A DNA stretch of 53,590 nucleotides, taken from NCBI RefSeq assembly GCF_024721015.1, contig NZ_JANAIF010000026.1, positions 1 to 53,590 on the forward strand, given 5' to 3'. This document shows positions 1-8,457 of the stretch, in pieces; position 1 is the stretch's first letter, and each line of letters opens with the position of its first letter. The notes under the pieces are model-generated. The model saw only the letters and a list, made by a program, of their open reading frames with translations, had not been told where the DNA came from and searched no databases. Source of the stretch: Xenorhabdus bovienii. Lineage in GTDB: Bacteria > Pseudomonadota > Gammaproteobacteria > Enterobacterales > Enterobacteriaceae. The translations under genes and the position numbers were made by a program.

Positions 1-9
1 CTTTTTCTA

Positions 10-588
10 TCAATTGGCTGCATAAAAAACAATTACATCATTTTCTCTTGCTAGCGCTCTGTTAATGCGACAGAACCGGGATGACACCCCATGCAACGAT
101 AATAAATACACCTTATACCGCAAGGCACGCGCTGCCGGGGTATTCTGCCAGCTCTGCTCAAGTACCGCCGACTGACACAATTGCTGTTGCTGTTGCCGTT
201 GCGCCAGTGACAGGCGCTCTGATGCCAGCATCACCGGCTTTGCCCAGACAATCTCGTCATAAAACCGGCCGCCGCGCACTCTGTTATCCTGCGCGTCATA
301 AATCATAACGATCAGCGGAAAAAAGCGCATTGTACCGGATGAGAGAACGTCTCCGGCAGCGGCCAATCACCCAGCAGATGGAGCACTTTCAGCAGCTGCA
401 CCGCTTCCGTGATGGTGGGTGCTTCGCACACCGTCAGGATTTCCTCCCGCAGCAACGTTGGCGATTTCGGATGTTGCCTCAGGTCGGTGACCTGAACAGT
501 AAACAGCTCTTCACGTAACACAGGATCGTTGTCATCCGGTGCCGGTAAAAAAATCGAGTTCAGGGTGTATTTTTCCTTGATTTAACAT
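10..588 (-). pseudogene. frameshifted hypothetical gene (about 192 codons)
   Basis: Two overlapping open frames join into one gene if two homopolymer shifts are corrected. The ATG at 586-588 overlaps the stop of the upstream gene (TAATG). The frame then breaks in a T7 run (minus strand, 547-553), and the middle frame stops just after a T6 run (319-324). One run has a base too many and the other a base too few, so start and stop end up in register over 579 nt. The C-terminal part is rich in Gln and basic residues. I do not recognise the protein. The second site reads T TTT TTC before TGA, a classical -1 slippery heptamer, so programmed frameshifting cannot be excluded. Decay or homopolymer sequencing error is simpler. 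Confidence 0.5.
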
Positions 589-842
589 TAAAGAAAGAAA
601 ACATCTGCCCGGCTCTGGGAAGGTGTTTTTGGCTCCCCAGTCAGGCGCTTAAGAAAAGGGTTAACAGCATCATGGGCTGATAACATTAGTGATGATGCTT
701 CCGGGTGGCTCAGTGCATATTCCCGCAGGGAGCTGAACCGGAACGCCTCGTTATTCGATTCATCCGGCCTCGCGATACGCGTCAACACGATGGCTGTCGC
801 GGTCAGCCCGAACGCATCAGCTGAGAGATACTGAAAATAATG
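588..842 (-). pseudogene. 5'-truncated hypothetical gene
   Basis: An open frame of 84 codons ends in TAA at 588-590 and overlaps the ATG of the next gene. It runs back to a TGA at 843-845 without a convincing start; the first plausible start is a GTG at 788 with no clear Shine-Dalgarno sequence. The integrase stop lies about 15 bases upstream. The protein-like composition before the GTG, including residues LTATAIVLTR, suggests the true N-terminus was lost when the integrase-bearing segment arrived. I do not recognise the family. Confidence 0.4.
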
Positions 843-859
843 TCAGAAGCGTGATGCAC

Positions 860-1783
860 TTATTCACTCTCAATATTCCGGTAATACACCTGCCTAATAT
901 AGCGCCCACGCCCATCTCCGTGCCCCAAATCCATCGACACCAAGGCCAGCACTTCCCGCTCGCTGAATCCTTGCGCTGTGTAATGCGCCCCAGATTGCTG
1001 GGCAAAATGGTAGCGCATACTGTGCGGCGCTTTATTGCCGTTCAGTCCTGCGCTTCTGACAATATAGCGGTAACGGTCTATTGCCTGAGTGATAGTGGGT
1101 TTATCAATCAATCTGCCGCTGCGCCCTGCCTGTTCGCACTCGGCATACGCAATAGCGTGTTGCAGGGCTTCCCGATCCAGTATAATCGTTTGCCTTGGAC
1201 GACCGCCTTTGGTGCCAAACACCACCCGCACGGACGTATGACCGTTTTCCAGCGTTTTTTTCCAGGTCACTAAGGACTTGTAGGCTTCCACCGCTTCTTT
1301 GGTGCGTAACCCCAGCACATAGGCCAGTTGCATCACCGCCGCCACACCCCGATCTTTTTGCTCGACCTGCTGAAAAACTTCTCTAAACGCTGTCGGTGTC
1401 AGCGCAGTTTTCGTTCCCTTGCGGCTCGTATCGGCAATACCCAGTGCCCGATTGCTCAGACGCGGATTATCCGGTGCTGCCAGCTTGTGTTTTCCGGCCT
1501 GCGCCAAAATGGCTCTCAGCACAGACATTTCATTCTGTAGTGTCCGGTGGCTGATATGATTAGCCTTACGCCCGGCAATATAGCGCTCAATATGTTTCGC
1601 TTTAAGGCTGTCCATCTGCCGGAGCTTGATACCATTGTCTTTCAGGTAATCCAGATACTGCCGGGCAATCCGCTCACGATCTGCCACCGTGACAAAACTC
1701 CCGCCCGCCTGTCGGGCATGAGTGATAAATGCTTTTTTGAACAGCTCAACCTTTGAACGTGTCGATTTCTGCGCCATCCACAC
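860..1783 (-). CDS. tyrosine recombinase / integrase (Integrase_1-like)
   Basis: A 307-residue site-specific recombinase. An N-terminal SAM-like core-binding domain spans about residues 10-100 (MSVLRAILAQ motif). The catalytic domain shows the first Arg in LAYVLGLRTKEAVE, a Lys region around VFGTKGGRPRQ, and a C-terminal APHSMRYHFAQQ stretch giving the His-x-x-Arg box. The C-terminal LGHGDGRGRYIRQVYY stretch supplies the second His and the nucleophilic Tyr. The two-domain form resembles the Integrase_1/Phage_int_SAM_2 family found in genomic islands. Translation may start at the third codon (MAQKSTRS). It is not next to the tRNA fragment, so it is more likely a second mobile module or an island-internal recombinase than the ICE's own integrase. 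It lies between a broken gene and an RNA-like repeat. Confidence 0.85.
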   Translation of the reverse strand: MWMAQKSTRSKVELFKKAFITHARQAGGSFVTVADRERIARQYLDYLKDNGIKLRQMDSLKAKHIERYIAGRKANHISHRTLQNEMSVLRAILAQAGKHKLAAPDNPRLSNRALGIADTSRKGTKTALTPTAFREVFQQVEQKDRGVAAVMQLAYVLGLRTKEAVEAYKSLVTWKKTLENGHTSVRVVFGTKGGRPRQTIILDREALQHAIAYAECEQAGRSGRLIDKPTITQAIDRYRYIVRSAGLNGNKAPHSMRYHFAQQSGAHYTAQGFSEREVLALVSMDLGHGDGRGRYIRQVYYRNIESE

Positions 1784-2196
1784 ATCTCCTGCTACTTTGC
1801 TTCTGTTTTATGCATTTTTCAGTCGTTTTTAAACAAGTCCCTGCGTGTCGGTTCAGGTTCACCGTTCCGTGGTGCGTCAGACAATGTGTAGCAGGGCGAG
1901 GTTGTGTTGAGTTATTGCAGGAGCTCGCTGCGTGCTCAGCACGGCGATGGTATGCTCCCCGTTCAGTGCCTGATCATTTTCAGAATGAACGCCTCATTAT
2001 CTTGACGTGTGTCATCTCTCCTTTTTTACTGCATCAGCCTGTTGCAAGGCAGCGGGTTGAAAACCAGACCTGACGATCGTTCGTTAATCAAACGGAATGT
2101 CAGTCAATGGCCTATTTTTAGAGGTTTCACTGGGTAATTCGGGGTTCAAATGGGTTGTAAAGCCAGACCGAACGTGCTCTGGACGTTGGCCGCCCA
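1784..2196. other. non-coding stretch upstream of the integrase
   Basis: I see no convincing gene here. A plus-strand frame at 1753-2073 overlaps the integrase start and has the composition of a shadow frame. The stretch probably holds the promoter of the integrase, but no clear -10/-35 pair was found. Confidence 0.4.
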
Positions 2197-2242
2197 GCGG
2201 CGTCACTTGGTAATCGCTCCGCTGTTACGCAAGTGACGCCGC
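2197..2242. repeat. 13-bp perfect inverted repeat
   Basis: Arms GCGGCGTCACTTG (2197-2209) and CAAGTGACGCCGC (2230-2242) are perfect complements around a 20-base spacer, which itself contains GTAA...TTAC. It overlaps the end of the small minus-strand frame at 2203-2409. There is no T-run, so it is not a classical terminator. It could be a recombinase or regulator site. Confidence 0.6.
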
Positions 2243-2409
2243 ATAACAGTGGACGCTGAAATCATTGACGCCCTCTGATCTTTTCGCGCAATCGCTGTAC
2301 AGAGATCAGGACGTTTATCGTCAGTGTTCAAAACGCAGGTTAATGTTTTTCGGAACGAGGCAAAGAATGCTCTGCCCGTATTGCGTGATAAGCCGGTTGT
2401 GAATGACAC
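2203..2409 (-). CDS. small hypothetical protein, doubtful
   Basis: A 68-residue frame starting at GTG without a clear ribosome binding site. The C-terminal half (ISASTVMRRHLRNSG) could form a helix-turn-helix like that of IS630-type transposases or small regulators, but this is weak. It lies downstream, on the same strand, of the STAXI-like element. It may be a remnant of a longer gene or not translated. Confidence 0.3.
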   Translation of the reverse strand: MSFTTGLSRNTGRAFFASFRKTLTCVLNTDDKRPDLCTAIARKDQRASMISASTVMRRHLRNSGAITK

Positions 2410-2450
2410 CGGGTAACTTTCATCGCCGGACGGAGGGTTGTTGTCTGACG

Positions 2451-2561
2451 ATATCTGCTTCCAAAAGTTCGCAGATGTACCGCAATCTTGCTCTCCCTTG
2501 CAGGCTACGAGAGTTTTGTTTTCGCCACTCAGAAGAGGTGATCCTTGCAGGCGATCAGATC
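2451..2561 (-). ncRNA. STAXI-like multi-hairpin element, copy 1
   Basis: Read on the minus strand, three successive hairpins appear: GATC...GATC with a GCCTGCAA loop, CTCTC...GAGAG with the same GCCTGCAA loop, and ATCTGC...GCAGAT. GTGGC between the first two can pair with the loop GCC, giving a pseudoknot. A diverged copy with compensating arms lies at 40067-40173, between topB and the DUF3577/ssb genes. Repeated pseudoknots near ssb, topoisomerase and integrase genes are the hallmark of the STAXI RNA motif. The match is by description only, and strand is inferred from neighbours. Confidence 0.5.
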
Positions 2562-2701
2562 ACAGGTAGTCACATTCAGGATGGTAGCCTTTGTATCAGG
2601 CCGGGTCAAATGTCCCTTTTATCATCTCTGACAAACTGATCTTACGGAGAGAGAATAAGGTGTATGCTGGGCATTCAACGTCGAAGCGCAATCTGGCTTC
2701 C

Positions 2702-3127
2702 TTATTCTTTAATTTCTAAAGTTTTTTTATATTTAATACCGGTTAACTCTGACAAACCAACCTCTTTTCCCTCAGTGAGAAAGAGGTTTCTGCGCCTCAG
2801 GTTGTACAGGTGAAGACAATGCTCACACATGTCAGTCACATTAGCCGGATTTCTGATTGCCTTGAGCGTCCTGACGGCGTATTTACCACACCGGCACCGC
2901 ACGACATAGATGGCACTGTTTTTATGGTTACCCCGTTGCGATAAAGGGCGGACACCTAACACCGTCAAAAAGCCATATTCATAACCCTGAATCTGCATCA
3001 GTATGTTGATTAAATTGGGTTCTCTTTTATTTAAACGCAAATCATACGTCGTTTTATAAGGAATAAAATGACTGGATTGTTTTTGAATTTTCTTGCTCTT
3101 ATCCTTTTTATCGGTATCGCTCATCAC
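2702..3127 (-). CDS. hypothetical protein with CxC...CxxC zinc-binding pattern
   Basis: A 141-residue basic protein (start at the first or second Met). The first 40 residues are Lys-rich and probably disordered. The middle reads YGFLTVLGVRP, then VVRCRCGKY, and later CEHC, giving four cysteines arranged as CxC and CxxC. This layout, with a Gly-x-Leu-Thr-Val lead-in, recalls the zinc-binding domain of phage homing-type and AP2-associated proteins. No nuclease motif is visible. It stands alone between non-coding stretches and is probably cargo. Confidence 0.6.
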   Translation of the reverse strand: MMSDTDKKDKSKKIQKQSSHFIPYKTTYDLRLNKREPNLINILMQIQGYEYGFLTVLGVRPLSQRGNHKNSAIYVVRCRCGKYAVRTLKAIRNPANVTDMCEHCLHLYNLRRRNLFLTEGKEVGLSELTGIKYKKTLEIKE

Positions 3128-3152
3128 TTTCCCTGATCCATTTTAGAATATA

Positions 3153-3371
3153 TTAAAGATGTTCCAATTTAACCGATTTCATTATTAATTCAATAGCGAA
3201 AAAACTAAACTGAATAGGTAAGCTGGGTCCGGCCTTGTTTATTTTCATTATCATAAACGGCGAAGCCTCAATGGCTTCGACCATTGAGGCTTCTATAAAT
3301 TGTCTACTACCAGAAACAAGAGAGTTAATGTAATAGAACATCTCAAGTATAACGTTTTTAGTGTAAGTCAT
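3153..3371 (-). CDS. small hypothetical protein, doubtful
   Basis: A 72-residue frame with no clear Shine-Dalgarno sequence. The middle is interrupted at DNA level by a strong 13-bp hairpin (3262-3293), which makes coding less likely. I do not recognise it. Confidence 0.25.
   Translation of the reverse strand: MTYTKNVILEMFYYINSLVSGSRQFIEASMVEAIEASPFMIMKINKAGPSLPIQFSFFAIELIMKSVKLEHL
3261..3293. repeat. nested inverted repeat able to fold two ways
   Basis: GAAGCCTCAATGG (3262-3274) and CCATTGAGGCTTC (3281-3293) pair perfectly around a 6-base loop. CGAAGCC (3261-3267) can instead pair with GGCTTCG (3273-3279) inside that loop. The two folds exclude each other, as in attenuators. No T-run follows on either strand. 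Confidence 0.6.
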
Positions 3372-3738
3372 ATTGAATGAAATGACATTAAGTTATTTGC
3401 TTTTTGTGATGTACCTCATGAATATTGAGTTAATACAATTCCAATATGAAAAAACAGAAAAGGAATATAAAACCGCCCTGAATTAAGAAAAATAATATAT
3501 TAATTCAATAATATATTTGCATTAAATAGGATTTCATAATGCTGCTACACATAGTGCCTTCAACCATTTGAATACAAAGGGCTTACGTTGTACAAGGTGT
3601 AGCACTATTTTGGAATGTTATTTAAATAACTCACTGACCTGCACCGTTAAGAATATTTATCTGATATTTAATTATCGGGACAATGATAAACAGGTTAAAC
3701 AGGCGAAAAAATAAAACTCACACACCATTCACACTCTG
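3372..3738. other. AT-rich non-coding stretch with a paired-end motif
   Basis: No gene is visible. TGCTACAC (3543-3550) and GTGTAGCA (3597-3604) form inverted ends around 46 bases. This could be a recombinase site, a small insertion remnant or an operator; I cannot assign it. Confidence 0.4.
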
Positions 3739-3770
3739 CTTAAGGGATAACGCCCTGTCCCTTAAGTTTT
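3739..3770. terminator. terminator after the TraG operon
   Basis: CTTAAGGGA (3739-3747) and TCCCTTAAG (3758-3766) form a perfect 9-bp stem immediately downstream of the traG stop. TTTT follows on the plus strand only, so its strength on the minus strand is uncertain. Confidence 0.5.
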
Positions 3771-3782
3771 CCCCTGGCTTGA

Positions 3783-5297
3783 CTACTTTCCTTTCGACAT
3801 CATCTTCTGCATCACTATCTGTCCGAACATCCCGGCTGACTGCCTGACCTGTCCCACGCCCTGGTTCATCATGCCGCTGATATCGCCCATTCTCACCCCC
3901 GCCCAGGCCAGTGCACCCAGCCAGACCATCGGCAGGACAATAAACAGCATCCCCATCACCAGCGCCATGATTAAATCATCCGAAGTGTTCTGCAACCCGG
4001 CCAGATTAAACAGGCTGTGGGTTTCTGAACCGTACAGCGCATCCAATAGGTAACTGTCCAGCCAGCGAGCCAGCTCCCACCAGAAGGTGAGGAAATTCAG
4101 CGCAAAAATCACAAATGTCAGCGTCAGGACGGTCTTAAATTCATAGGCAGCCAACAGCAGGATCAACGGCAGCAGGATATACAGCGCCATCAGGAGAACG
4201 GCCTGCACCATCGGCAGCGCCTGCCGCACGGCATCCAGCATCGGGTAAGCAAGCAGGCCACCCAACATCACCCCCGCAGAGGCCCCGGCCCGGTTAGAGC
4301 CGTTCCAGACCGTAAAATCGGCATTACCGCCATAACCCGCGTAGACATACCCCTCCTGTGATACCGTCAGGTTGACCGGACTGACCAGACGACGGATCAC
4401 CGCCTCTTTATATTCACGGCTTCCCTTGCCCAGCATTTTCAGGGCTGCCGACAAACGCAGCCACAGCCCCGGATCGGCCTGTGCCAGCACCCGGGCTTCC
4501 AGTCCGGTTTGCGGGGCTGACCACCAGACTTTACAGGTCGGATAGCCGCCCCGGCCGGTATCGGGCCGGCCGCTGTCCCGGCTCGCCATCCACGGAAAAT
4601 GTACCCGGGGTGTGCGTGATTGCAGGGTAGTGTAATCCCCTGACAGGAAGGTCTGACTCCCCAGCCAGTCGATATCCTGCAGCACCGCGGGATCACCAGT
4701 TTGTCCCTGATCGCGTTGTTTCCACTGATAAAGCGCCAGGGCATAGCAATCGTGGGTAAAATCCTGCAATTCTGCTGCCAGTGCGGCGTTGGCAATACGG
4801 GTGTGCTGCACCTCAAAACGCAGTTGCCGTAAATCCGGCCGGCAGGGCACGGAAGCAATCGCCGCCTGGGTTAGTCCTTTCGATAACCGGTGCACCACCG
4901 CCCACCAGACCGGCACGGCAGCCGTGTGTTCGCCCAGACTGGAAATCACCGGCGCATACCCCGTTTCCTGCGGTGATTTCGGCGTCCAGGTGCCGCAGGT
5001 TTTGGCCCGGGACGGATCATATTGCAGGGTACTGAGGCTCACCTGAACCAGCGGGACGCAACAGGCGATCATGACAAAGAACGCCCCGTACAGGATATTT
5101 TCGAGACGGGAGAGCGACTGGAGCCCCGCATTGCCTTCTTCCACGCTGTCTTCACGGATTTTCAGCCACAGCGCCATGATTTTAAACAACAACGGCACGG
5201 TAAACAGCCCGGTGGCAATCAGTACCTGCCACAAGCCATTATTCACCACCCAGCCGAGCAGGGTCAGAAAGTATTCCAGATAACTGTTTGTCGTCAT
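3783..5297 (-). CDS. traG: TraG_N-type conjugal transfer membrane protein
   Basis: A 504-residue inner-membrane protein of the ICE mating-pair apparatus. Hydrophobic segments lie near residues 15-45 and 70-90 and in a cluster of several at about 350-480, with a long periplasmic domain between them. Topology, length and position as the last gene of the PFL_4709-4710-4711 block match the TraG N-terminal-domain family, which acts in mating-pair formation or stabilisation. Its ATG overlaps the stop of the preceding small membrane gene by 4 bases, indicating translational coupling. It is the distal gene of the leftward transfer operon. Confidence 0.85.
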   Translation of the reverse strand: MTTNSYLEYFLTLLGWVVNNGLWQVLIATGLFTVPLLFKIMALWLKIREDSVEEGNAGLQSLSRLENILYGAFFVMIACCVPLVQVSLSTLQYDPSRAKTCGTWTPKSPQETGYAPVISSLGEHTAAVPVWWAVVHRLSKGLTQAAIASVPCRPDLRQLRFEVQHTRIANAALAAELQDFTHDCYALALYQWKQRDQGQTGDPAVLQDIDWLGSQTFLSGDYTTLQSRTPRVHFPWMASRDSGRPDTGRGGYPTCKVWWSAPQTGLEARVLAQADPGLWLRLSAALKMLGKGSREYKEAVIRRLVSPVNLTVSQEGYVYAGYGGNADFTVWNGSNRAGASAGVMLGGLLAYPMLDAVRQALPMVQAVLLMALYILLPLILLLAAYEFKTVLTLTFVIFALNFLTFWWELARWLDSYLLDALYGSETHSLFNLAGLQNTSDDLIMALVMGMLFIVLPMVWLGALAWAGVRMGDISGMMNQGVGQVRQSAGMFGQIVMQKMMSKGK

Positions 5298-5641
5298 GCG
5301 CTGCCCCCCATGCTGCCTGACAGGGCGTATTCACACAGCAGGATAAACAGCAGACTGGCCGTCATCATACGGATCAACGATGTCCGGTACGCGGGTTTAT
5401 GTTGCGTTGCCTGAAAAATCTTCCGGCTGCCCCAGCCCAACAGCGCATAAAGGCTTAACCGCCAGACCAGCCACAGCGATTGATGGTTTTCCATCCGGTG
5501 ACGAAAGGCGAACAGGTGTTCGGGATAGCACATCCCTGCCCAGCCCGTCAGCAACGTAAGGATTATCACTGCCGCAATAGCCAGCACGATGCCAGCGCCT
5601 TTTTTCAGCCTGGACGATGCTTTTGCGTTACCGGTCATCAC
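5294..5641 (-). CDS. small ICE membrane protein
   Basis: A 115-residue protein with about three hydrophobic segments (residues 15-35, 55-75 and 90-110) and a basic N-terminus. It lies between the PFL_4711 and TraG genes, where ICEs of this class commonly carry a small hydrophobic protein of unknown role. Tight packing on both sides supports co-expression with the transfer genes. No enzymatic motif is visible. Confidence 0.7.
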   Translation of the reverse strand: MMTGNAKASSRLKKGAGIVLAIAAVIILTLLTGWAGMCYPEHLFAFRHRMENHQSLWLVWRLSLYALLGWGSRKIFQATQHKPAYRTSLIRMMTASLLFILLCEYALSGSMGGSA

Positions 5642-7081
5642 TTACCTTCCCGTCACCCGGTTTGCCGGATTTTCCAGTTGATAGAAACGCTTATCACTGC
5701 TTTCCGTCACGTGTTTCTGCGGATGTGTTTCAATCCGGTGGTTTTCCCGCTCAATAATGGTCAGGATGGCGTTGTGTGCCAGTTCGCGTTTCAATGTCAT
5801 TTCATTTTTCAGGGCATTGATTTCCCTGTCCAGCGCCGCAATCCGCCGTTCGCCCTCATTGAGGGCTTCGGCCTGCGCGGCGGCATTGGGTTCGGACATG
5901 CCGGTAATAAGCATCCGGCGCATCAGCAATGCCGTCTCCGTGGTCTCTGCCATCGCCAGTTCACCCGCCAGACGTGCCGTCAGCGCGGCATTGTCCGGAT
6001 CACGTTGCAATGCCTGGATCACGCCCTGGGTGACCGTCAGGCTGCCGGTTTTCAGTTTGGCCAGATTTACCGCCGTCACTTTTTCCGTCCCGTTGACCAG
6101 CTTCACCAGCTGTTCCATATTGGCCTGAGTCTGTGCTTCCAGCATGGGTGCAAAACCCGTGCCGGCAACCGTCGCGCCCGGTTGGTGCGCCCCGCCGCCG
6201 CTGATGCACTCCGCCGCGTTGGCACAAGTACGTATTGTCCGGTCGCCCAATACGTTGACGACGGCTTCTGCCGCCTCACGCGCACTGCTGAATTTGGTGC
6301 AGCTGCTGCCGCTGCAATCCTGATGCCGGATGGTAGCAGTGCTCAGTACCGGCTGATGGTTCATCATATTAAACCCGGCGCTGGCTAAATCACGGGTCGG
6401 TCGAATGGCGCTCTGCCCTTTTCCTCCCTGCTTCCGGCCGCCAATCCACGGATGCCCGCCCGTCCCGGTGGCTTTGGTGCCGGCGTTATTGGCCCGCACC
6501 GCGTCAGCATCCCCGCTGTTAACCTGTGCCTTGTATTCCTGCATCGCCGCAGACTGCGTCCATTTATTGTTTTGCGCAAAATCCCCCATCCGCTTGGTCA
6601 TGTTCTGGCAGTTGAACTGGGCTTTGTCGAACGCGACATTGGCCTGCAAAACGCCATTGGTCAGCATGTCATACAGCCCCGGATTGGCCCGCTGGATTAT
6701 CATGGCGGGGAGACTGGCGACCGCCCCGGTGGCGCCCTGAATGACTTCGCTCATCAGATTTTTCATGCCCGCCGTGATACCGTTGAGCTGATTACTGACC
6801 GTGGTTTTCAGGTCAAAATTGCCGCACATCAAATCCGAACGCCAGCCGAGTTCCAGCCCGGCCAGCCTGGTTGACCCCGCGCGACTGGCCGGCTCAGAAA
6901 TCACCGAGCCGCCACCGAGAGTGTAGAACAGCGTATCGGAGACCGCCCCGCTGCTTTGTGCACCATACCCCAGTGCACTGTGACTGACGGCCGGTAAGGA
7001 AACCGACAGTTCTGATGCCTGAACCTGAGCGGTAGCGAGTGCCAGCCCGCCCGCAATCAGCAGTCCCGGTTTTCTTATCAT
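5642..7081 (-). CDS. ICE transfer protein, PFL_4711 family (TIGR03755)
   Basis: A 479-residue secreted protein. Residues 1-22 form a signal peptide ending near AQVQA. Paired Cys (DLMCGNFDL, FNCQNM, QDCSGSSC, CANAAEC) suggest disulfides in the periplasm. The C-terminal third is helical (EALNEGERRIAALDREINALK) and may be coiled coil. Sequence look and position between PFL_4710 and TraG identify the family, which belongs to the mating-pair formation machinery; its exact role is not known to me. It is 12 bases downstream of the PFL_4710 gene and abuts the next gene. Confidence 0.8.
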   Translation of the reverse strand: MIRKPGLLIAGGLALATAQVQASELSVSLPAVSHSALGYGAQSSGAVSDTLFYTLGGGSVISEPASRAGSTRLAGLELGWRSDLMCGNFDLKTTVSNQLNGITAGMKNLMSEVIQGATGAVASLPAMIIQRANPGLYDMLTNGVLQANVAFDKAQFNCQNMTKRMGDFAQNNKWTQSAAMQEYKAQVNSGDADAVRANNAGTKATGTGGHPWIGGRKQGGKGQSAIRPTRDLASAGFNMMNHQPVLSTATIRHQDCSGSSCTKFSSAREAAEAVVNVLGDRTIRTCANAAECISGGGAHQPGATVAGTGFAPMLEAQTQANMEQLVKLVNGTEKVTAVNLAKLKTGSLTVTQGVIQALQRDPDNAALTARLAGELAMAETTETALLMRRMLITGMSEPNAAAQAEALNEGERRIAALDREINALKNEMTLKRELAHNAILTIIERENHRIETHPQKHVTESSDKRFYQLENPANRVTGR

Positions 7082-7093
7082 CCTGTTTTTTCC

Positions 7094-8062
7094 TTATATG
7101 TCCGTACTGCCGAGAAAACGTTGCCCGCGCCGCTGGCAACAGCTGTAGGGCTGCCACAGGGCATACGCCTGATTGCTGTCTGCCGCCGCTGTGTGGCGGC
7201 CATCCGGGAATACTGCACAGGACTGACTTAACTGTGGTGACAACCGTTGCCATTGGTGATTTTTCGTGCCGGTATTTTCGGTAACCGGGGCCGGCGGCCA
7301 GTAGCCGTCACGGCGTTGCCCGGCCAGTGGCTGATAAACATGGGGCTGCCCGGTACGGGTGATAATGTCCGCCACCCGCTGTGCCACCACGGCAGCGGCT
7401 TTATCCTCATCAACCTGCGTGACAAAACCGGAACGGGGGTAGAGATTGCCCCACATATTGCCCGCCGGCTGGCTGCCCAGTTCTCGCAGACCGGGGATAA
7501 GCGCTTCAGGATAAAGCGACTCCGGCAGTCCGCTGCGCCACGCGACAGTATCCAGCGTACTCAGAAAATAAGGCATCAGCGGTGTGGCCGCACTGCGACA
7601 GGAATACCCCGGGATTTGTCCGCCAATCAGAGTGGTAGCGGGATGCCCGATAGCATCGGCGTATTTGAAACGCAGACGGGGACTCTGCTTCCCGGCAATC
7701 TGAACCGTGTGATTGCCGCCGCCGGTGGTCAGGCCGGATAACGCCCCCGTTACCGCATTTTCCAGTCCGCCGGATAACGGGCTGATGTAAGCCATTTCAG
7801 ACCACGGGTTGCCGCCGGGCGCATGATAGGTAGAGACCACCGCCTGCGGCAGAAAATGGGTCACTTTGACCGAGGTTTTCACCGTACAGCCGTGCCAGGA
7901 ACAAAACAGCCAGTAACAAATGCCGCTGACCCGCCATTGAATGCAGGATGGCGAGATACTACTTGCCACGATTTGGGCAGTATTGAGGGTGGCTTGTGAA
8001 AAAGGAGTAAACGCCGCGGCCAGCGTGATAACCACCGGAAAAGCCAAGCGTGACGTATTCAT
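7094..8062 (-). CDS. TraU-like ICE transfer protein, PFL_4710 family (TIGR03756)
   Basis: A 322-residue exported protein with a signal peptide (residues 1-24, ending near FSQA). It has many Cys, including CIQWRVSGICYWLFCSWHGC near residues 40-60, the disulfide-rich signature shared with the TraU family of F-type conjugation systems. TraU-like proteins act in the periplasm or outer membrane during DNA transfer. The start codon overlaps the stop of the PFL_4709 gene by 4 bases. No DsbC-like isomerase is encoded nearby, although several ICEs of this class carry one. Confidence 0.85.
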   Translation of the reverse strand: MNTSRLAFPVVITLAAAFTPFSQATLNTAQIVASSISPSCIQWRVSGICYWLFCSWHGCTVKTSVKVTHFLPQAVVSTYHAPGGNPWSEMAYISPLSGGLENAVTGALSGLTTGGGNHTVQIAGKQSPRLRFKYADAIGHPATTLIGGQIPGYSCRSAATPLMPYFLSTLDTVAWRSGLPESLYPEALIPGLRELGSQPAGNMWGNLYPRSGFVTQVDEDKAAAVVAQRVADIITRTGQPHVYQPLAGQRRDGYWPPAPVTENTGTKNHQWQRLSPQLSQSCAVFPDGRHTAAADSNQAYALWQPYSCCQRRGQRFLGSTDI

Positions 8063-8457
8063 GGCTGATGCTGCTCCCTGAGCGCCGTCGCTTTGGCCAT
8101 ATCGGCCGTACCATACACCACATCACGATCATCAAATACCACCGCCGGGTATTTGCGCACACCGGATTGCCAGGCATGGACAACAGCACGATAAGCGTTG
8201 ATAAGTTGCTGTTCCTGCTCACGCCACTGGGGTGATTGCAGCCTTGTTTGTGCCTGTTCCATCGCCTGCCTTAGGTCAGCGGGAAGCAGGGCAAAGTACT
8301 GTTGCTGAAGTTGTTCAGGCCTATCCAGCCAGACAACGTGGCTGTCCGGCGTCAGATTCATTGGCGGATGCTGACGGTCGGTATACACCAGCGTTTTGGC
8401 ACAGGTACACCATGACAGCCCCCATCCCAGCAAAAACACTAAACAAGGCTTTTTCAT
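8059..8457 (-). CDS. ICE transfer protein, PFL_4709 family (TIGR03757)
   Basis: A 132-residue exported protein with a signal peptide (MKKPCLVFLLGWGLSWCTCA). The mature part includes TDRQHPP, a helical middle and the stretch KYPAVVFDDRDVVYGTADMAKA. This layout matches the small PFL_4709 family, whose C-terminus resembles TraW/TrbC-type periplasmic partners. It heads the 4709-4710-4711-TraG block. In related ICEs this block is close to the TraC-like ATPase; here 13.7 kb of cargo separates them. Confidence 0.8.
   Translation of the reverse strand: MKKPCLVFLLGWGLSWCTCAKTLVYTDRQHPPMNLTPDSHVVWLDRPEQLQQQYFALLPADLRQAMEQAQTRLQSPQWREQEQQLINAYRAVVHAWQSGVRKYPAVVFDDRDVVYGTADMAKATALREQHQP

Noticed and set aside
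1753..2073. 106-residue plus-strand frame upstream of the integrase
   Set aside because: It starts inside the integrase start region on the opposite strand and has no clear ribosome binding site or protein-like pattern.
5480..6388. 302-residue plus-strand frame opposite the PFL_4711 gene
   Set aside because: It lies fully antisense to a coupled transfer gene with a signal peptide; composition is that of a shadow frame.
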